A DNA stretch of 46,567 nt from Hellea sp. (lineage in GTDB: Bacteria > Pseudomonadota > Alphaproteobacteria > Caulobacterales > Maricaulaceae): positions 1 to 46,567 of the forward strand of contig JAHDGM010000020.1 in the NCBI GenBank assembly GCA_020627655.1. Reading direction: 5' to 3'. The position numbers and the translations under genes are program-made. Below are positions 7,325 through 15,299 of the stretch, piece by piece. Each line of letters starts with the position of its first letter. Within the stretch, counting starts at the first letter, position 1. The notes under the pieces were generated by a model. The model was not told the origin of the DNA, made no database searches, and worked only from the letters and a program-made list of their open reading frames with translations.

Positions 7325-8542
7325 CTAAGATAAAAAGTGCGCCGCCTTTTTTACTCCGGCGACAAGGCGTTCCGCCTCATCCAGTGTATTATAAATTCCA
7401 AAACTGGCTCTGGCTGTCGAATGTATGCCAAGGCGCGTCATTAATGGCTGGGTACAGTGCTGCCCTGCCCGTACGGCTATGCCGTATTTATCAAGGATCT
7501 GCGCCACATCATGAGCATGAGCGCCTTCAAGATTGAAAGACAGTACAGATCCTTTATTTGGCGCATCCCCGATCAGTTTAAACGAGTTGATATCCCGCAG
7601 GCCATCAAGGGCGTGATAATAAACGGCCATTTCATGCTGATGAACATCTTTAGGGTCAAACTGGCTATACCAGTCTATGGCCGCGCCCAGACCGATAGCC
7701 TCAAGAATGGGCGGCGTTCCGGCCTCAAACTTATGGGGCGGATCATTATAGGTGACATGGCTTTCAAACACGTCCTCAATCATTTCGCCGCCGCCGTTAA
7801 AGGGCAGTAAAATTTCAAGCATTTCGGCGTTGCCATAAAGGGCACCAATTCCTGTTGGCCCGTAGAGTTTGTGGCCCGTCATACAAAAGAAATCCACGCC
7901 CAGATCAACCACATTAATCGGCATATGGACAGCCGCTTGCGTGCCGTCGACCACAAAAACCGCCCCAACAGCTTTGACCCAAGGGGCGATATCCGCAATC
8001 GGGTTAATAGTCCCGAGAACATTTGACATATGCACCAAGGACACAATTTTCGTCTTGCTGGACAGCATAGATTTCAAGGCATCCAGATCCAGTTCACCAT
8101 TATCCAGAACAGGTACAAATTTAAGAACCGCGCCTTTGCGCTCTCTTAGGAAATGCCAGGGCACAATATTGGAATGATGCTCCATTTGAGACAGGATAAT
8201 TTCATCCCCGGCTTCAATAGTATGGGCCAGGCCATAGGCCGCAAGGTTTAAGGCTTCCGTGGCTCCGCGGGTAAAGACAATATTGTCCGGCTTTGGCGCG
8301 CCGAGAAATTTGGCAACTTTCGTCCGCGCCCCCTCATAGGCCTCAGTCGTTTCATTGGCCATGGTATGAAGACCGCGATGCACATTGGCAAAGGATGTCC
8401 CCATTTGATCTTTGAGCGCATTAATAACAGCTAAAGGCTTCTGGGCGCTGGCCGCATTATCCAGATAGGCCAAGGGCTTATCATTGATCTTGCGGGATAA
8501 AATCGGAAATTGGGCGCGGATATCCTCTACATTAAACCCCAT
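7325..8542 (-). CDS. sufS: Cysteine desulfurase SufS (group II)
   Basis: The 405-residue PLP enzyme mobilises sulfur from L-cysteine as a persulfide for Fe-S assembly. The PLP-binding lysine is in TGHKLYGPTG (K225), and the catalytic cysteine is in RAGQHCTQPL (C363), the compact group II form. SQMEHHSN near residue 118 holds the conserved His that stacks on PLP. The start overlaps the sufD 3' end by 11 bp, so translation is probably coupled. No SufE or SufU gene is visible in the operon; the sulfur acceptor must be elsewhere. A second, IscS-like desulfurase is encoded near the front of the same operon. Confidence 0.95.
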   Translation of the reverse strand: MGFNVEDIRAQFPILSRKINDKPLAYLDNAASAQKPLAVINALKDQMGTSFANVHRGLHTMANETTEAYEGARTKVAKFLGAPKPDNIVFTRGATEALNLAAYGLAHTIEAGDEIILSQMEHHSNIVPWHFLRERKGAVLKFVPVLDNGELDLDALKSMLSSKTKIVSLVHMSNVLGTINPIADIAPWVKAVGAVFVVDGTQAAVHMPINVVDLGVDFFCMTGHKLYGPTGIGALYGNAEMLEILLPFNGGGEMIEDVFESHVTYNDPPHKFEAGTPPILEAIGLGAAIDWYSQFDPKDVHQHEMAVYYHALDGLRDINSFKLIGDAPNKGSVLSFNLEGAHAHDVAQILDKYGIAVRAGQHCTQPLMTRLGIHSTARASFGIYNTLDEAERLVAGVKKAAHFLS

Positions 8543-9590
8543 AGGACGCCCCCAACCAGTTTTTGATCTGCCCCATCAGGCTTTCCCGCATATCTTCATC
8601 GTCCATGTCATCAAAGACGGAAGCCAAGAAAGCTTCGGTCAGAAGAGCTTTGGCTTCTGCCAGAGATATACCCCGCTGACGCATATAAAACAGCGCGCTA
8701 TCATCAAGTGCGCCGATTGTATTACCATGAGCACAGGCCACATCATCAGCATATATTTCAAGCTCAGGCTTGGCTCTGACCTCGGCCCGTTCTGATAACA
8801 TAAGAGCATCATGACGCATTTCCGCATCTGTGTGCTGAGCATCGCGCCTAACAAGGAACTTACCTTGAAAAACGGCTTTCGCCTTATCCGTGACAACACC
8901 TTTGACGGATTGCCTGATATAACAATCAGGATGGGAAAGCTCTGTGTGACTGGTCATATCTGTATGTTTTGAACCGGATAAAAGATAAGCCCCGTTCATA
9001 ACGGCCTCTATATTTGCGCCCTCTCCATATAGGCGGGTTTCAAGCCGGGTTAGCGCACCGCCAAATGACAGAATATATTGCTCAAGCTTCGTGCCCTCCG
9101 CGGCAGCTATGCAGCTTGTGGCAATGCGCGTCATATCATCTGGATCATCCTGCACAATGATACGGATTAATTTAGCGCCTTTGGCTAAGTGGATATTTTG
9201 CTCAATATTGGCAAAACTACCGGCTTTGCCTTTATGATATTCTACAAAAGTGGCCTCGGCCCCTTCATCAACCATGACAGCAAAACGGCCATGACCTCGG
9301 TTCATATCTTCAATCAGGACAGGCTCAGCCGCTTTTGCGCCCCTTGGAATATAGATATTCCAGCTTTGATCTGAGAAAGATTGCGCAAGCCTACCCATAA
9401 CATGATCAGATGGATGCGCAGCGCCTTGAGTGACCGATACGCCATCCGGCGCGGTAAAGCGCGGTGTCATGACACTGGACAGCCCTGACACTTCATCACG
9501 CACAGCGCGGCGGACATCTGTCCACTTCCACGCTTCCATACGGCGATGGGGGAGTTTTTCTATGACGGCACTAGGCAGCATATTTGTCAT
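8532..9590 (-). CDS. sufD: SufD, scaffold subunit of the SufBCD complex
   Basis: The 352-residue protein is the beta-helical partner of SufB in the SufBC2D Fe-S scaffold. Recognisable parts are the N-terminal MEAWKWTDVR segment (the WKYT-like motif of SufD) and the C-terminal CAHGNTIGALD, with the conserved His, followed by FYMRQRGIS, shared with SufB. The frame is open to 9662, but that would run deep into sufC. I prefer the ATG at 9588-9590 (20-bp overlap with sufC); the ATG at 9579-9581 is equally possible, as an AAGAAGG lies 11 nt before it. The 3' end overlaps sufS. Confidence 0.93.
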   Translation of the reverse strand: MTNMLPSAVIEKLPHRRMEAWKWTDVRRAVRDEVSGLSSVMTPRFTAPDGVSVTQGAAHPSDHVMGRLAQSFSDQSWNIYIPRGAKAAEPVLIEDMNRGHGRFAVMVDEGAEATFVEYHKGKAGSFANIEQNIHLAKGAKLIRIIVQDDPDDMTRIATSCIAAAEGTKLEQYILSFGGALTRLETRLYGEGANIEAVMNGAYLLSGSKHTDMTSHTELSHPDCYIRQSVKGVVTDKAKAVFQGKFLVRRDAQHTDAEMRHDALMLSERAEVRAKPELEIYADDVACAHGNTIGALDDSALFYMRQRGISLAEAKALLTEAFLASVFDDMDDEDMRESLMGQIKNWLGASYGV

Positions 9591-10317
9591 AACCTTCTTT
9601 TTCGAGAAGTCTGGCAAAATCAGCGTCACCAGAAGCCGCAATCTTGCCCCCAGCCAATACATGCACTTTATCGGGCGTAATATAATCCAAAAGCCGCTGA
9701 TAATGAGTGATAATCAGCATGCCGCGCTCCGGTGAACGGAGCGAATTTACACCATCCGCCACAATCCGCAGCGCGTCTACATCAAGACCGCTATCGGTTT
9801 CATCCATTACGATGAAGGAAGGCCCCAGCATCATCATCTGGAAAATCTCCATGCGCTTCTTCTCGCCGCCGGAAAACCCTACATTCAAAGGGCGTTTCAG
9901 CATATCCGGCTTGATTTTAAGCTCCGAGGCTATGGCCCGTGCCTTTTTGAGGAATTCAGGCGCGGCCATTTCCTCTTGTCCGCGGGCTCTACGCTGCGCA
10001 TTGAGCGCGGTTTTCAAGAACGTCATGGTCGGAACGCCTGGGATTTCCAGCGGATACTGAAATGAGAGGAATAATCCGGCAGCTGCGCGGTCTTCCGGTT
10101 CCATATCCAGAAGGTCTTTACCCCCCAGCTCGACACTACCGTCTGTGACCTCATAACCGTCACGGCCTGTAAGCACATAGGACAGAGTCGATTTCCCGGC
10201 CCCGTTCGGACCCATAATGGCATGAACTTCTCCCGCAGGAACATCTAGTGACAATCCGGTCAGAATCTGGCTCTCCGCCTCACCAACAACAGCGTGTAAA
10301 TTATTGATTTTAAGCAT
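9571..10317 (-). CDS. sufC: SufC, ABC ATPase of the SufBCD complex
   Basis: The 248-residue ATPase drives the SufBC2D scaffold. Walker A is GPNGAGKST near residues 37-45, the Q-loop SFQYP and the signature GFSGGEKKR follow, and Walker B is FIVMDETDSGLD with the SufC-type D-E-T-D-S-G-L-D D-loop. The switch His is in IITHYQRLL. Length and motifs are canonical. It overlaps sufD by 20 bp downstream. Upstream, a 125-bp gap containing a palindromic repeat pair separates it from the RidA-like gene, the largest gap inside the operon. Confidence 0.97.
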   Translation of the reverse strand: MLKINNLHAVVGEAESQILTGLSLDVPAGEVHAIMGPNGAGKSTLSYVLTGRDGYEVTDGSVELGGKDLLDMEPEDRAAAGLFLSFQYPLEIPGVPTMTFLKTALNAQRRARGQEEMAAPEFLKKARAIASELKIKPDMLKRPLNVGFSGGEKKRMEIFQMMMLGPSFIVMDETDSGLDVDALRIVADGVNSLRSPERGMLIITHYQRLLDYITPDKVHVLAGGKIAASGDADFARLLEKEGYDKYAA

Positions 10318-10324
10318 TTTAACC

Positions 10325-10422
10325 CCGCTCGTCCCTGCACAGGCAGGGATCCATTTTTTCAGCTCCAGACCCAGATACTCTGCTTTCGCAAACTGGTTTC
10401 CCGCCTTCGCGGGAATGAGCGG
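10325..10422. repeat. Inverted pair of 29-bp REP-like palindromes
   Basis: Two related 29-bp units face each other, at 10325-10353 and 10394-10422, separated by 40 bp. Each, read from the outside, is CCGCTC, one base, a 7-bp stem with a 4-nt loop, then TCCA or ACCA. The stems are TCCCTGC/GCAGGGA on the left and TTCCCGC/GCGGGAA on the right. The two stem differences are both compensated on the opposite arm, so pairing was kept. This resembles interspersed REP/BIME elements of proteobacteria. It lies in the 125-bp gap between the RidA-like gene and sufC, where it could shape operon mRNA stability. Confidence 0.7.
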
Positions 10423-10442
10423 AAATGTAGTTATGTGACTCT

Positions 10443-10847
10443 TTAACCACGGAAACCCGTCACTTCGATTTCAATTTTCATCTCAGGTTTGATAAGGCCA
10501 GCCACGACCATAGTAGCAGCCGGGCGAATTTCGCCAAAATAAGCACCTAAAACTTTAGTGACCTGCTCGGCATATTTGGCATCCGTAATTGTATATTGCA
10601 CACGTATGGTATGACCCAGTTCAAACCCACCGGCTTCCATGGCCGATTTAATCGTCGTCAATGCATTACTGGCCTGCTGCACTACACTCTCAGGCATCTC
10701 CATGGAAGCATAGTCATATCCGGTTGTACCAGAAACAAATATCCAATCTCCCTGCGCCACGGCGCGAGAATACCCAAATTGCTTTTCAAAGTCTGAACCT
10801 GATGAAATCAAGCGGCGTTTTGGATCTGCTTTTTTCTTAGCTGGCAT
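10443..10847 (-). CDS. RidA/YjgF-family protein lacking the catalytic arginine
   Basis: The 134-residue protein is a YjgF/YER057c/UK114 (Rid) domain with VSGTTGYDY and the closing KIEIEVTGF strand. Aligned without gaps to E. coli RidA as I recall it (PARSCVEV before KIEIE), the sequence here is PAATMVVA, so the essential Arg105 position is Ala111. Rid subgroups without this arginine are not expected to deaminate 2-aminoacrylate imines. A basic N-terminal tail (KKKADPKRR) precedes the domain. It lies in the suf operon between a lipoprotein gene and sufC, with two PLP desulfurases nearby. A role tied to PLP enzymes or reactive by-products is conceivable but unproven. Family is certain; function unknown. 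Confidence 0.85.
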   Translation of the reverse strand: MPAKKKADPKRRLISSGSDFEKQFGYSRAVAQGDWIFVSGTTGYDYASMEMPESVVQQASNALTTIKSAMEAGGFELGHTIRVQYTITDAKYAEQVTKVLGAYFGEIRPAATMVVAGLIKPEMKIEIEVTGFRG

Positions 10848-10871
10848 TTTAAGTTCCTTTTTACGTAATTT

Positions 10872-11381
10872 TTAAGCACACGGCGTGATTCGCCATTGGC
10901 GACTATCATCGCCTCGACATTGCCAACGTAGTCCATAGTCATACAACATAGAGATACCGGCTTCATTTCGGACAAATATAGCTTTCAATTCATATGCACT
11001 GATTTTACCAGATGGGATAAACAAGCCCTGAGCTACATAAGAGAAAGCACCAAAGCTCCCATCATTCTGAAAAGTATATGAACCCGTATCTCCGATTTTA
11101 GAGTCCATGAAAGCGCGAATTTTCTTCTTTGTGACTTTAGATGTTTCGTATTTGACAAGACCAACCTTATCCGCTGCCGCAAAACTATATTCCGCGGGGT
11201 TTATTTTTGGGATGTCTGCCACGTCTAAGGCCGGATCCAATTTAGAGGAAACCTGACCTTCGACACCAGCTCCGCCTGTAAACATTTCGGTAGAGTCGAG
11301 ACCTTCGATACGATCCACTCTGACTTCTTCCTCACCGCAAGCGCTAAGAAAAAAAAGTACAAATAATAATAGGTTTCTCAC
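10872..11381 (-). CDS. Small lipoprotein of unknown function in the suf operon
   Basis: The 169-residue product begins with a lipoprotein signal, hydrophobic residues then LSAC with Cys15 as the predicted lipid anchor, followed by acidic GEEEVRVD. The rest looks soluble, with no recognisable domain; a C-terminal [16 protein letters not shown] segment has a Cys pair (one at the very end) and several Trp. The start is GTG at 11379-11381, overlapping the sufB stop by 4 bp (GTGA), so it is almost certainly co-translated with SufB. That coupling of an envelope lipoprotein to a cytosolic Fe-S scaffold is unusual. I do not recognise the family. Confidence 0.8.
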   Translation of the reverse strand: MRNLLLFVLFFLSACGEEEVRVDRIEGLDSTEMFTGGAGVEGQVSSKLDPALDVADIPKINPAEYSFAAADKVGLVKYETSKVTKKKIRAFMDSKIGDTGSYTFQNDGSFGAFSYVAQGLFIPSGKISAYELKAIFVRNEAGISMLYDYGLRWQCRGDDSRQWRITPCA

Positions 11382-12874
11382 CCCACACTCCCTTCAAGAC
11401 TGATCGCTACGAGCTTTTGGGCTTCTACGGCGAATTCCATGGGTAGTTCCTGCAGCACTTCACGGCAGAAACCGTTGACCAGCAAAGCCACGGCATCTTC
11501 TTCGGAAAGACCACGCTGACGACAATAGAAAAGTTGATCATCTGATAATTTAGAAGTGGTGGCTTCGTGCTCAAACTGCGCGGTCGGCGTATCGCTTTCC
11601 ACATAGGGCACTGTATGCGCGCCGCAATCATTGCCGATCAGCAGGCTGTCACACTGGGTGAAATTTCTTGCGCCTGTTGCTTTGCGGTGAGCGCTAACAA
11701 GGCCGCGATAGGTGGAATTGGATTTACCGGCACTGATCCCCTTGGAAATCACCCTTGATTTGGTGTTTTTGCCCAGATGGATCATCTTGGTGCCTGTATC
11801 GGCCTGCTGATAGCCATTGGTAATTGCAATGGAGTAGAACTCGCCCTGACTGTTATCGCCGCGTAATATGCAGGACGGATATTTCCAGGTCACGGCAGAA
11901 CCGGTTTCCACCTGTGTCCAGCTGACTTTGGAGTTCGCGCCGCGGCAGTCGGCTCGCTTGGTCACGAAGTTATAGACCCCCCCATTGCCTTCGCTATCGC
12001 CCGGCCACCAGTTCTGCACGGTGGAATATTTCACTTCCGCGTCTTCATGAACGATAATTTCCACAATAGCGGCATGGAGTTGATTTTCATCCCGCATAGG
12101 CGCCGTGCAGCCCTCAAGATAGGATACATAGGAGCCTTTATCCGCAATAATTAGCGTGCGTTCAAACTGCCCCGTGCCCTGAGCGTTCATCCTGAAATAG
12201 GTGGAAAGCTCCATGGGGCAGCGCACGCCGGGCGGTATGTAAACAAATGATCCATCAGAGAACACCGCATTGTTCAGCGTGGCATAATAGTTGTCTGTCA
12301 CGGGCACGACCGAGCCCATATATTTTTTCACCAGATCAGGATGGTCTTTGACGGCCTCAGAGAATGAGCAAAAAATCACGCCGTGCTTGGCCAGTTCGTC
12401 TTTGAATGTGGTTACGACCGATACGCTATCAAAAACCGCATCAACGGCCACTTTCGGCGCGCCTTCAACACCGGCCAGAACCTCTTGTTCTTTCAGGGAA
12501 ATACCGAGCTTGTTATAAACCTCAAGAATTTCCGGATCAACCTCATCAAGGGATTTCGGCCCCTCTTTTTTTACGGGTGATGCGTAATAATACATGTCCT
12601 GAAAATCGATCTCAGGATAATCAACCATAGCCCAGTCCGGTTCTTCCAGCGTAAGCCAGCGGCGATAGGCTTCCAGACGCCATTCCAGCAGCCATTCCGG
12701 CTCTTCCTTTTTCTCGGAAATGAAACGAACAATATCTTCGTTCAGGCCCTTAGGGGCGAACTCCTGCTCAATGTCAGAATCAAAGCCATATTTATACTTA
12801 TCCGCTTCAAGAGCGCGAACGCCATCTACGGTTTCAGCATCAATACTGTCTTTGACTTTGATGGGCTCGCTCAT
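11378..12874 (-). CDS. sufB: SufB, scaffold subunit of the SufBCD complex
   Basis: The 498-residue protein is the main scaffold where Fe-S clusters form on SufBC2D. Recognisable segments are [25 protein letters not shown], split here as [14 protein letters not shown] and [17 protein letters not shown]; the core [13 protein letters not shown]; and the C-terminal [13 protein letters not shown] helix shared with SufD. Length is normal for the family (470-500). The ATG overlaps the desulfurase stop by 4 bp (ATGA) and the next gene starts on the sufB stop, so the first four operon genes form an unbroken translational chain. Confidence 0.97.
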   Translation of the reverse strand: MSEPIKVKDSIDAETVDGVRALEADKYKYGFDSDIEQEFAPKGLNEDIVRFISEKKEEPEWLLEWRLEAYRRWLTLEEPDWAMVDYPEIDFQDMYYYASPVKKEGPKSLDEVDPEILEVYNKLGISLKEQEVLAGVEGAPKVAVDAVFDSVSVVTTFKDELAKHGVIFCSFSEAVKDHPDLVKKYMGSVVPVTDNYYATLNNAVFSDGSFVYIPPGVRCPMELSTYFRMNAQGTGQFERTLIIADKGSYVSYLEGCTAPMRDENQLHAAIVEIIVHEDAEVKYSTVQNWWPGDSEGNGGVYNFVTKRADCRGANSKVSWTQVETGSAVTWKYPSCILRGDNSQGEFYSIAITNGYQQADTGTKMIHLGKNTKSRVISKGISAGKSNSTYRGLVSAHRKATGARNFTQCDSLLIGNDCGAHTVPYVESDTPTAQFEHEATTSKLSDDQLFYCRQRGLSEEDAVALLVNGFCREVLQELPMEFAVEAQKLVAISLEGSVG

Positions 12875-14004
12875 GAGGCTGCCTTTATGCTTATTCTATT
12901 CTTCTTACGGATTTTAGCCCAGGCATCTAAGAAACGCTCAGCTTCGTCCATTGTGTTGTCATATCCCAGAGAAATACGGATAGCGCCCTGCGGCGCATCG
13001 TCCAGACGCCCCATAGCAGTCAAAGCCTTGGAAGCGTCGGTTTTCCCGGATGAGCAGGCCATACCGCGAGAAACAGATATGCCTTCAATATCCAGCCCCA
13101 TCATCAAGGTCATGGAGCTGGCATCAGGCACGGCAAAAAAGGATGTATTAGGAAGGCGTTCTACCTCCTGCCCAAATATAACCAGATCAGGTTCCATTTG
13201 CGATAATTCGTCCTCAATATAATCGCGTATTTCTTTGATATTACTTAGGTTTTTCGAAGCCTTAACCGCAGCTCCAAAACCGGCAATACCAGCAACATTT
13301 AGCGTTCCTGCCCGGCGGCGGCGCTCCTGTCCTCCTCCGGTAAGGTGCGATGCGTAAGGTGCATCAGCGGCCACATAAAGAGCGCCTACGCCCATAGGCC
13401 CGCCAAGCTTGTGGGCTGAAACCGATACATAGTCCGGCAGGCACATAAATTCGATCTTTCCAAGGGCCTGAACCGCATCAATATGGATAAGTCCGCCTGT
13501 CTCATGCACCATGTCTATAATGCGCGCATATTCCTGCACCACGCCCGTCTCGCTATTAACGGCCGGTATAGAGACAAAAGGCCGACCTTCGCTTTCATTC
13601 CAGTTTTTCAGACGATCCTCGAGCCAGTTTAAATCCAGAAGCCCGGTTGAAAGCGCGGGTATATATTCAACCGCCTGACCGAAACGCTCTGCGGCAGTTG
13701 ATGTGGCCGGATGATCCAATGATGATATCAAAAGACGCTGACAGCCGCCTGAAACAGCTGAATAGATAGCTGTATTGTCACTTTCCGTGCCGCCGCCCGT
13801 AAAAATAATATCCTGCGCGCACAGACCAAGCTTAAGCCCCAAAGCCTCACGGGCATCTGAAACCAGATTACGCGCGGCGCGGCCATGGCCATGCTGAGCC
13901 GAGGCGTTCCCGATTGTCCGCATGGCATGGGTAACTGCCTCAATCACCTCAGGGCGAGCCGGCGACGTAGCATTATGGTCAAAATAGATGCGAGGCGTGC
14001 TCAT
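12871..14004 (-). CDS. Cysteine desulfurase, IscS/NifS-like (group I)
   Basis: The 377-residue PLP enzyme releases sulfur from cysteine. The PLP lysine is in [11 protein letters not shown] (K199), and the catalytic cysteine is in [12 protein letters not shown] (C317), within the longer flexible loop that marks group I (IscS/NifS-like) enzymes. ATSPARPEV near the N-terminus and the histidine of DHPATS are also conserved. It is the second gene of the operon, overlapping iscR and sufB by 4 bp each. Together with the group II sufS downstream, the operon encodes two desulfurases, a layout common in alphaproteobacteria. Naming varies (iscS, sufS1), so no symbol is given. Confidence 0.93.
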   Translation of the reverse strand: MSTPRIYFDHNATSPARPEVIEAVTHAMRTIGNASAQHGHGRAARNLVSDAREALGLKLGLCAQDIIFTGGGTESDNTAIYSAVSGGCQRLLISSLDHPATSTAAERFGQAVEYIPALSTGLLDLNWLEDRLKNWNESEGRPFVSIPAVNSETGVVQEYARIIDMVHETGGLIHIDAVQALGKIEFMCLPDYVSVSAHKLGGPMGVGALYVAADAPYASHLTGGGQERRRRAGTLNVAGIAGFGAAVKASKNLSNIKEIRDYIEDELSQMEPDLVIFGQEVERLPNTSFFAVPDASSMTLMMGLDIEGISVSRGMACSSGKTDASKALTAMGRLDDAPQGAIRISLGYDNTMDEAERFLDAWAKIRKKNRISIKAAS

Positions 14005-14453
14005 TCTGCAGCCTCCATGAGGCCGATCTTTTGATCCACCACATCAGCAACGGACACTTTGGAGAAAAAGCCTTCAATGTGGGCTTCAAGTGCATCCCAT
14101 AAAGAATGGGTCATGCATTGGGTTGTATGGCCTGTGCAGTGCTGCTTCAGCTCCGGCGTGCAGCCATGGAGCTTTATGTCTTCATCAACGGCGGCAATTA
14201 TCTTATCCAGGCTGATATTATCAGCTGGACCGACTATACTATACCCGCCTGAATGCCCCCTGTGACTTTCAACCAGACCCGCTTTACGAAGTTTGCTAAA
14301 CAACTGTTCCAAATAGGATAAAGAGATACTCTGGCGGTCTGAAATCTCTGACAAAGATACGACTGAGCCGGCCCCCTCTTTGGCTGTATGAGCGGCCAGA
14401 TCGGTCATTGCCATAATGGCATATCGTCCTTTTGCGGTCAGTTTCACTGCCAA
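14001..14453 (-). CDS. iscR: Rrf2-family Fe-S sensor repressor IscR
   Basis: The 150-residue protein has an N-terminal winged helix (MAVKLTAKGRYAIMAM) with the Rrf2 recognition segment SYLEQLFSKLRKAGLV. Its cluster-binding site is C98, C106 and C113 plus H116 in CMTHSLW, matching the three-Cys plus His ligation of IscR, although the spacings (7 and 6 intervening residues) are slightly longer than in E. coli. It heads the suf operon, and its promoter carries an IscR type 1-like site, so feedback control by cluster status is likely. The stop overlaps the next start (ATGA). RirA is an alternative Rrf2 name, but CMTHSLW favours IscR. Confidence 0.92.
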   Translation of the reverse strand: MAVKLTAKGRYAIMAMTDLAAHTAKEGAGSVVSLSEISDRQSISLSYLEQLFSKLRKAGLVESHRGHSGGYSIVGPADNISLDKIIAAVDEDIKLHGCTPELKQHCTGHTTQCMTHSLWDALEAHIEGFFSKVSVADVVDQKIGLMEAAE

Positions 14454-14530
14454 CTACCTTAATTGAGTGGTTTTTTTCTCGCTTTTTACAAATCGCTTTG
14501 TTAAAGGCGCACCACGTTTATCGAGCGGGG

Positions 14531-14559
14531 TACCTAATAATCCCGACTCTTTTAGTCAA
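14531..14559 (-). promoter_or_regulatory. iscR-suf promoter with an IscR type 1-like site
   Basis: Read on the minus strand, TTGACT (14559-14554), a 17-bp spacer and TAGGTA (14536-14531) form a sigma70-like promoter about 70 bp before iscR. The same bases contain GACTA-AAAG-AGTCGGG, close to the E. coli type 1 IscR consensus (GACTR, A/T-rich centre, AGTCRR). Overlap of the site with the -35 element suggests autorepression when IscR holds a cluster. Confidence 0.65.
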
Positions 14560-14587
14560 GATTAAAGATAAGAATTAAGAGTACTAA

Positions 14588-15283
14588 ATGCCAGAAGTTA
14601 TTTTCGCGGGTCCAGAAGGCCGCCTAGAAGGGCGCTATCACCCGTCTTCAGATCCCGCAGCGCCTTGCGCCCTGATACTATCTCCCCACCCTAAAGCCGG
14701 TGGCCATATGGATCATCGTATTCCGGTAGCTATGTATGAACAATATAAAGAGCGCGGCTTTTCCGTTTTGCGGTTCAATTTTCGTGGCGTTGGTCGTTCT
14801 GTCGGGACTTATGACAATGGTCAGGGCGAGCTGCAAGACGCCGCTTATGCGCTGGACTGGATGCAGAGCTTTAATCAGAACGCACCATTTTCCTGGGTCT
14901 CCGGTTATTCATTCGGAGCCTGGATCGGTATGCAGCTCTTAATGCGCCGTCCGGAAGTTGCGGGTTTTATATCTATGTCGCTACCAACCAATACTTATGA
15001 CTTTGCGTTTCTGGCGCCCTGCCCGGCTTCTGGGCTTGTGACTTATGGCAGTGAAGACCCCATCGTTCCCGCCGATGATGTGGATCTGGTAATCGAAAAA
15101 ATCCGGGTTCAAAAAGGCAAAATCATCTCAACGCACCGCATTGAAGGCGCTGATCACTTCTACACGGATCACCTTGAAGAGACAATGGATGTCATTGATG
15201 GCTATTTGGATGAGCATCTGGAGCCGCAATATAGCAAGGCTGGCGCGTCGATGCGCTTGACCGAAGAGGTGCCGGAAGAATAA
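14588..15283 (+). CDS. Alpha/beta hydrolase (COG2945-like)
   Basis: The 231-residue protein has the serine-hydrolase fold with nucleophile elbow GYSFGAW, LRFNFRGVGRS ahead of it, an acid residue in GSEDPIVP and the catalytic histidine in EGADHFY. The HPHPxxGG-like oxyanion segment appears as SPHPKAGGHMDH. These features match the short alpha/beta hydrolases often annotated as dienelactone-hydrolase-related or COG2945. No signal peptide is seen, so it is cytosolic. Substrate unknown. AAGAG lies before the ATG. It is divergent from iscR, with 134 bp between, so the iscR promoter region may affect both. Its stop is 16 bp from the convergent anmK stop. Confidence 0.82.
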   Translation: MPEVIFAGPEGRLEGRYHPSSDPAAPCALILSPHPKAGGHMDHRIPVAMYEQYKERGFSVLRFNFRGVGRSVGTYDNGQGELQDAAYALDWMQSFNQNAPFSWVSGYSFGAWIGMQLLMRRPEVAGFISMSLPTNTYDFAFLAPCPASGLVTYGSEDPIVPADDVDLVIEKIRVQKGKIISTHRIEGADHFYTDHLEETMDVIDGYLDEHLEPQYSKAGASMRLTEEVPEE

Positions 15284-15299
15284 GCGTAAAACGTATAAA

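Noticed and set aside
10443-10847. RidA-like gene as a standard 2-aminoacrylate deaminase protecting the PLP desulfurases
   Set aside because: The context is attractive, but the arginine needed for that reaction is Ala111.
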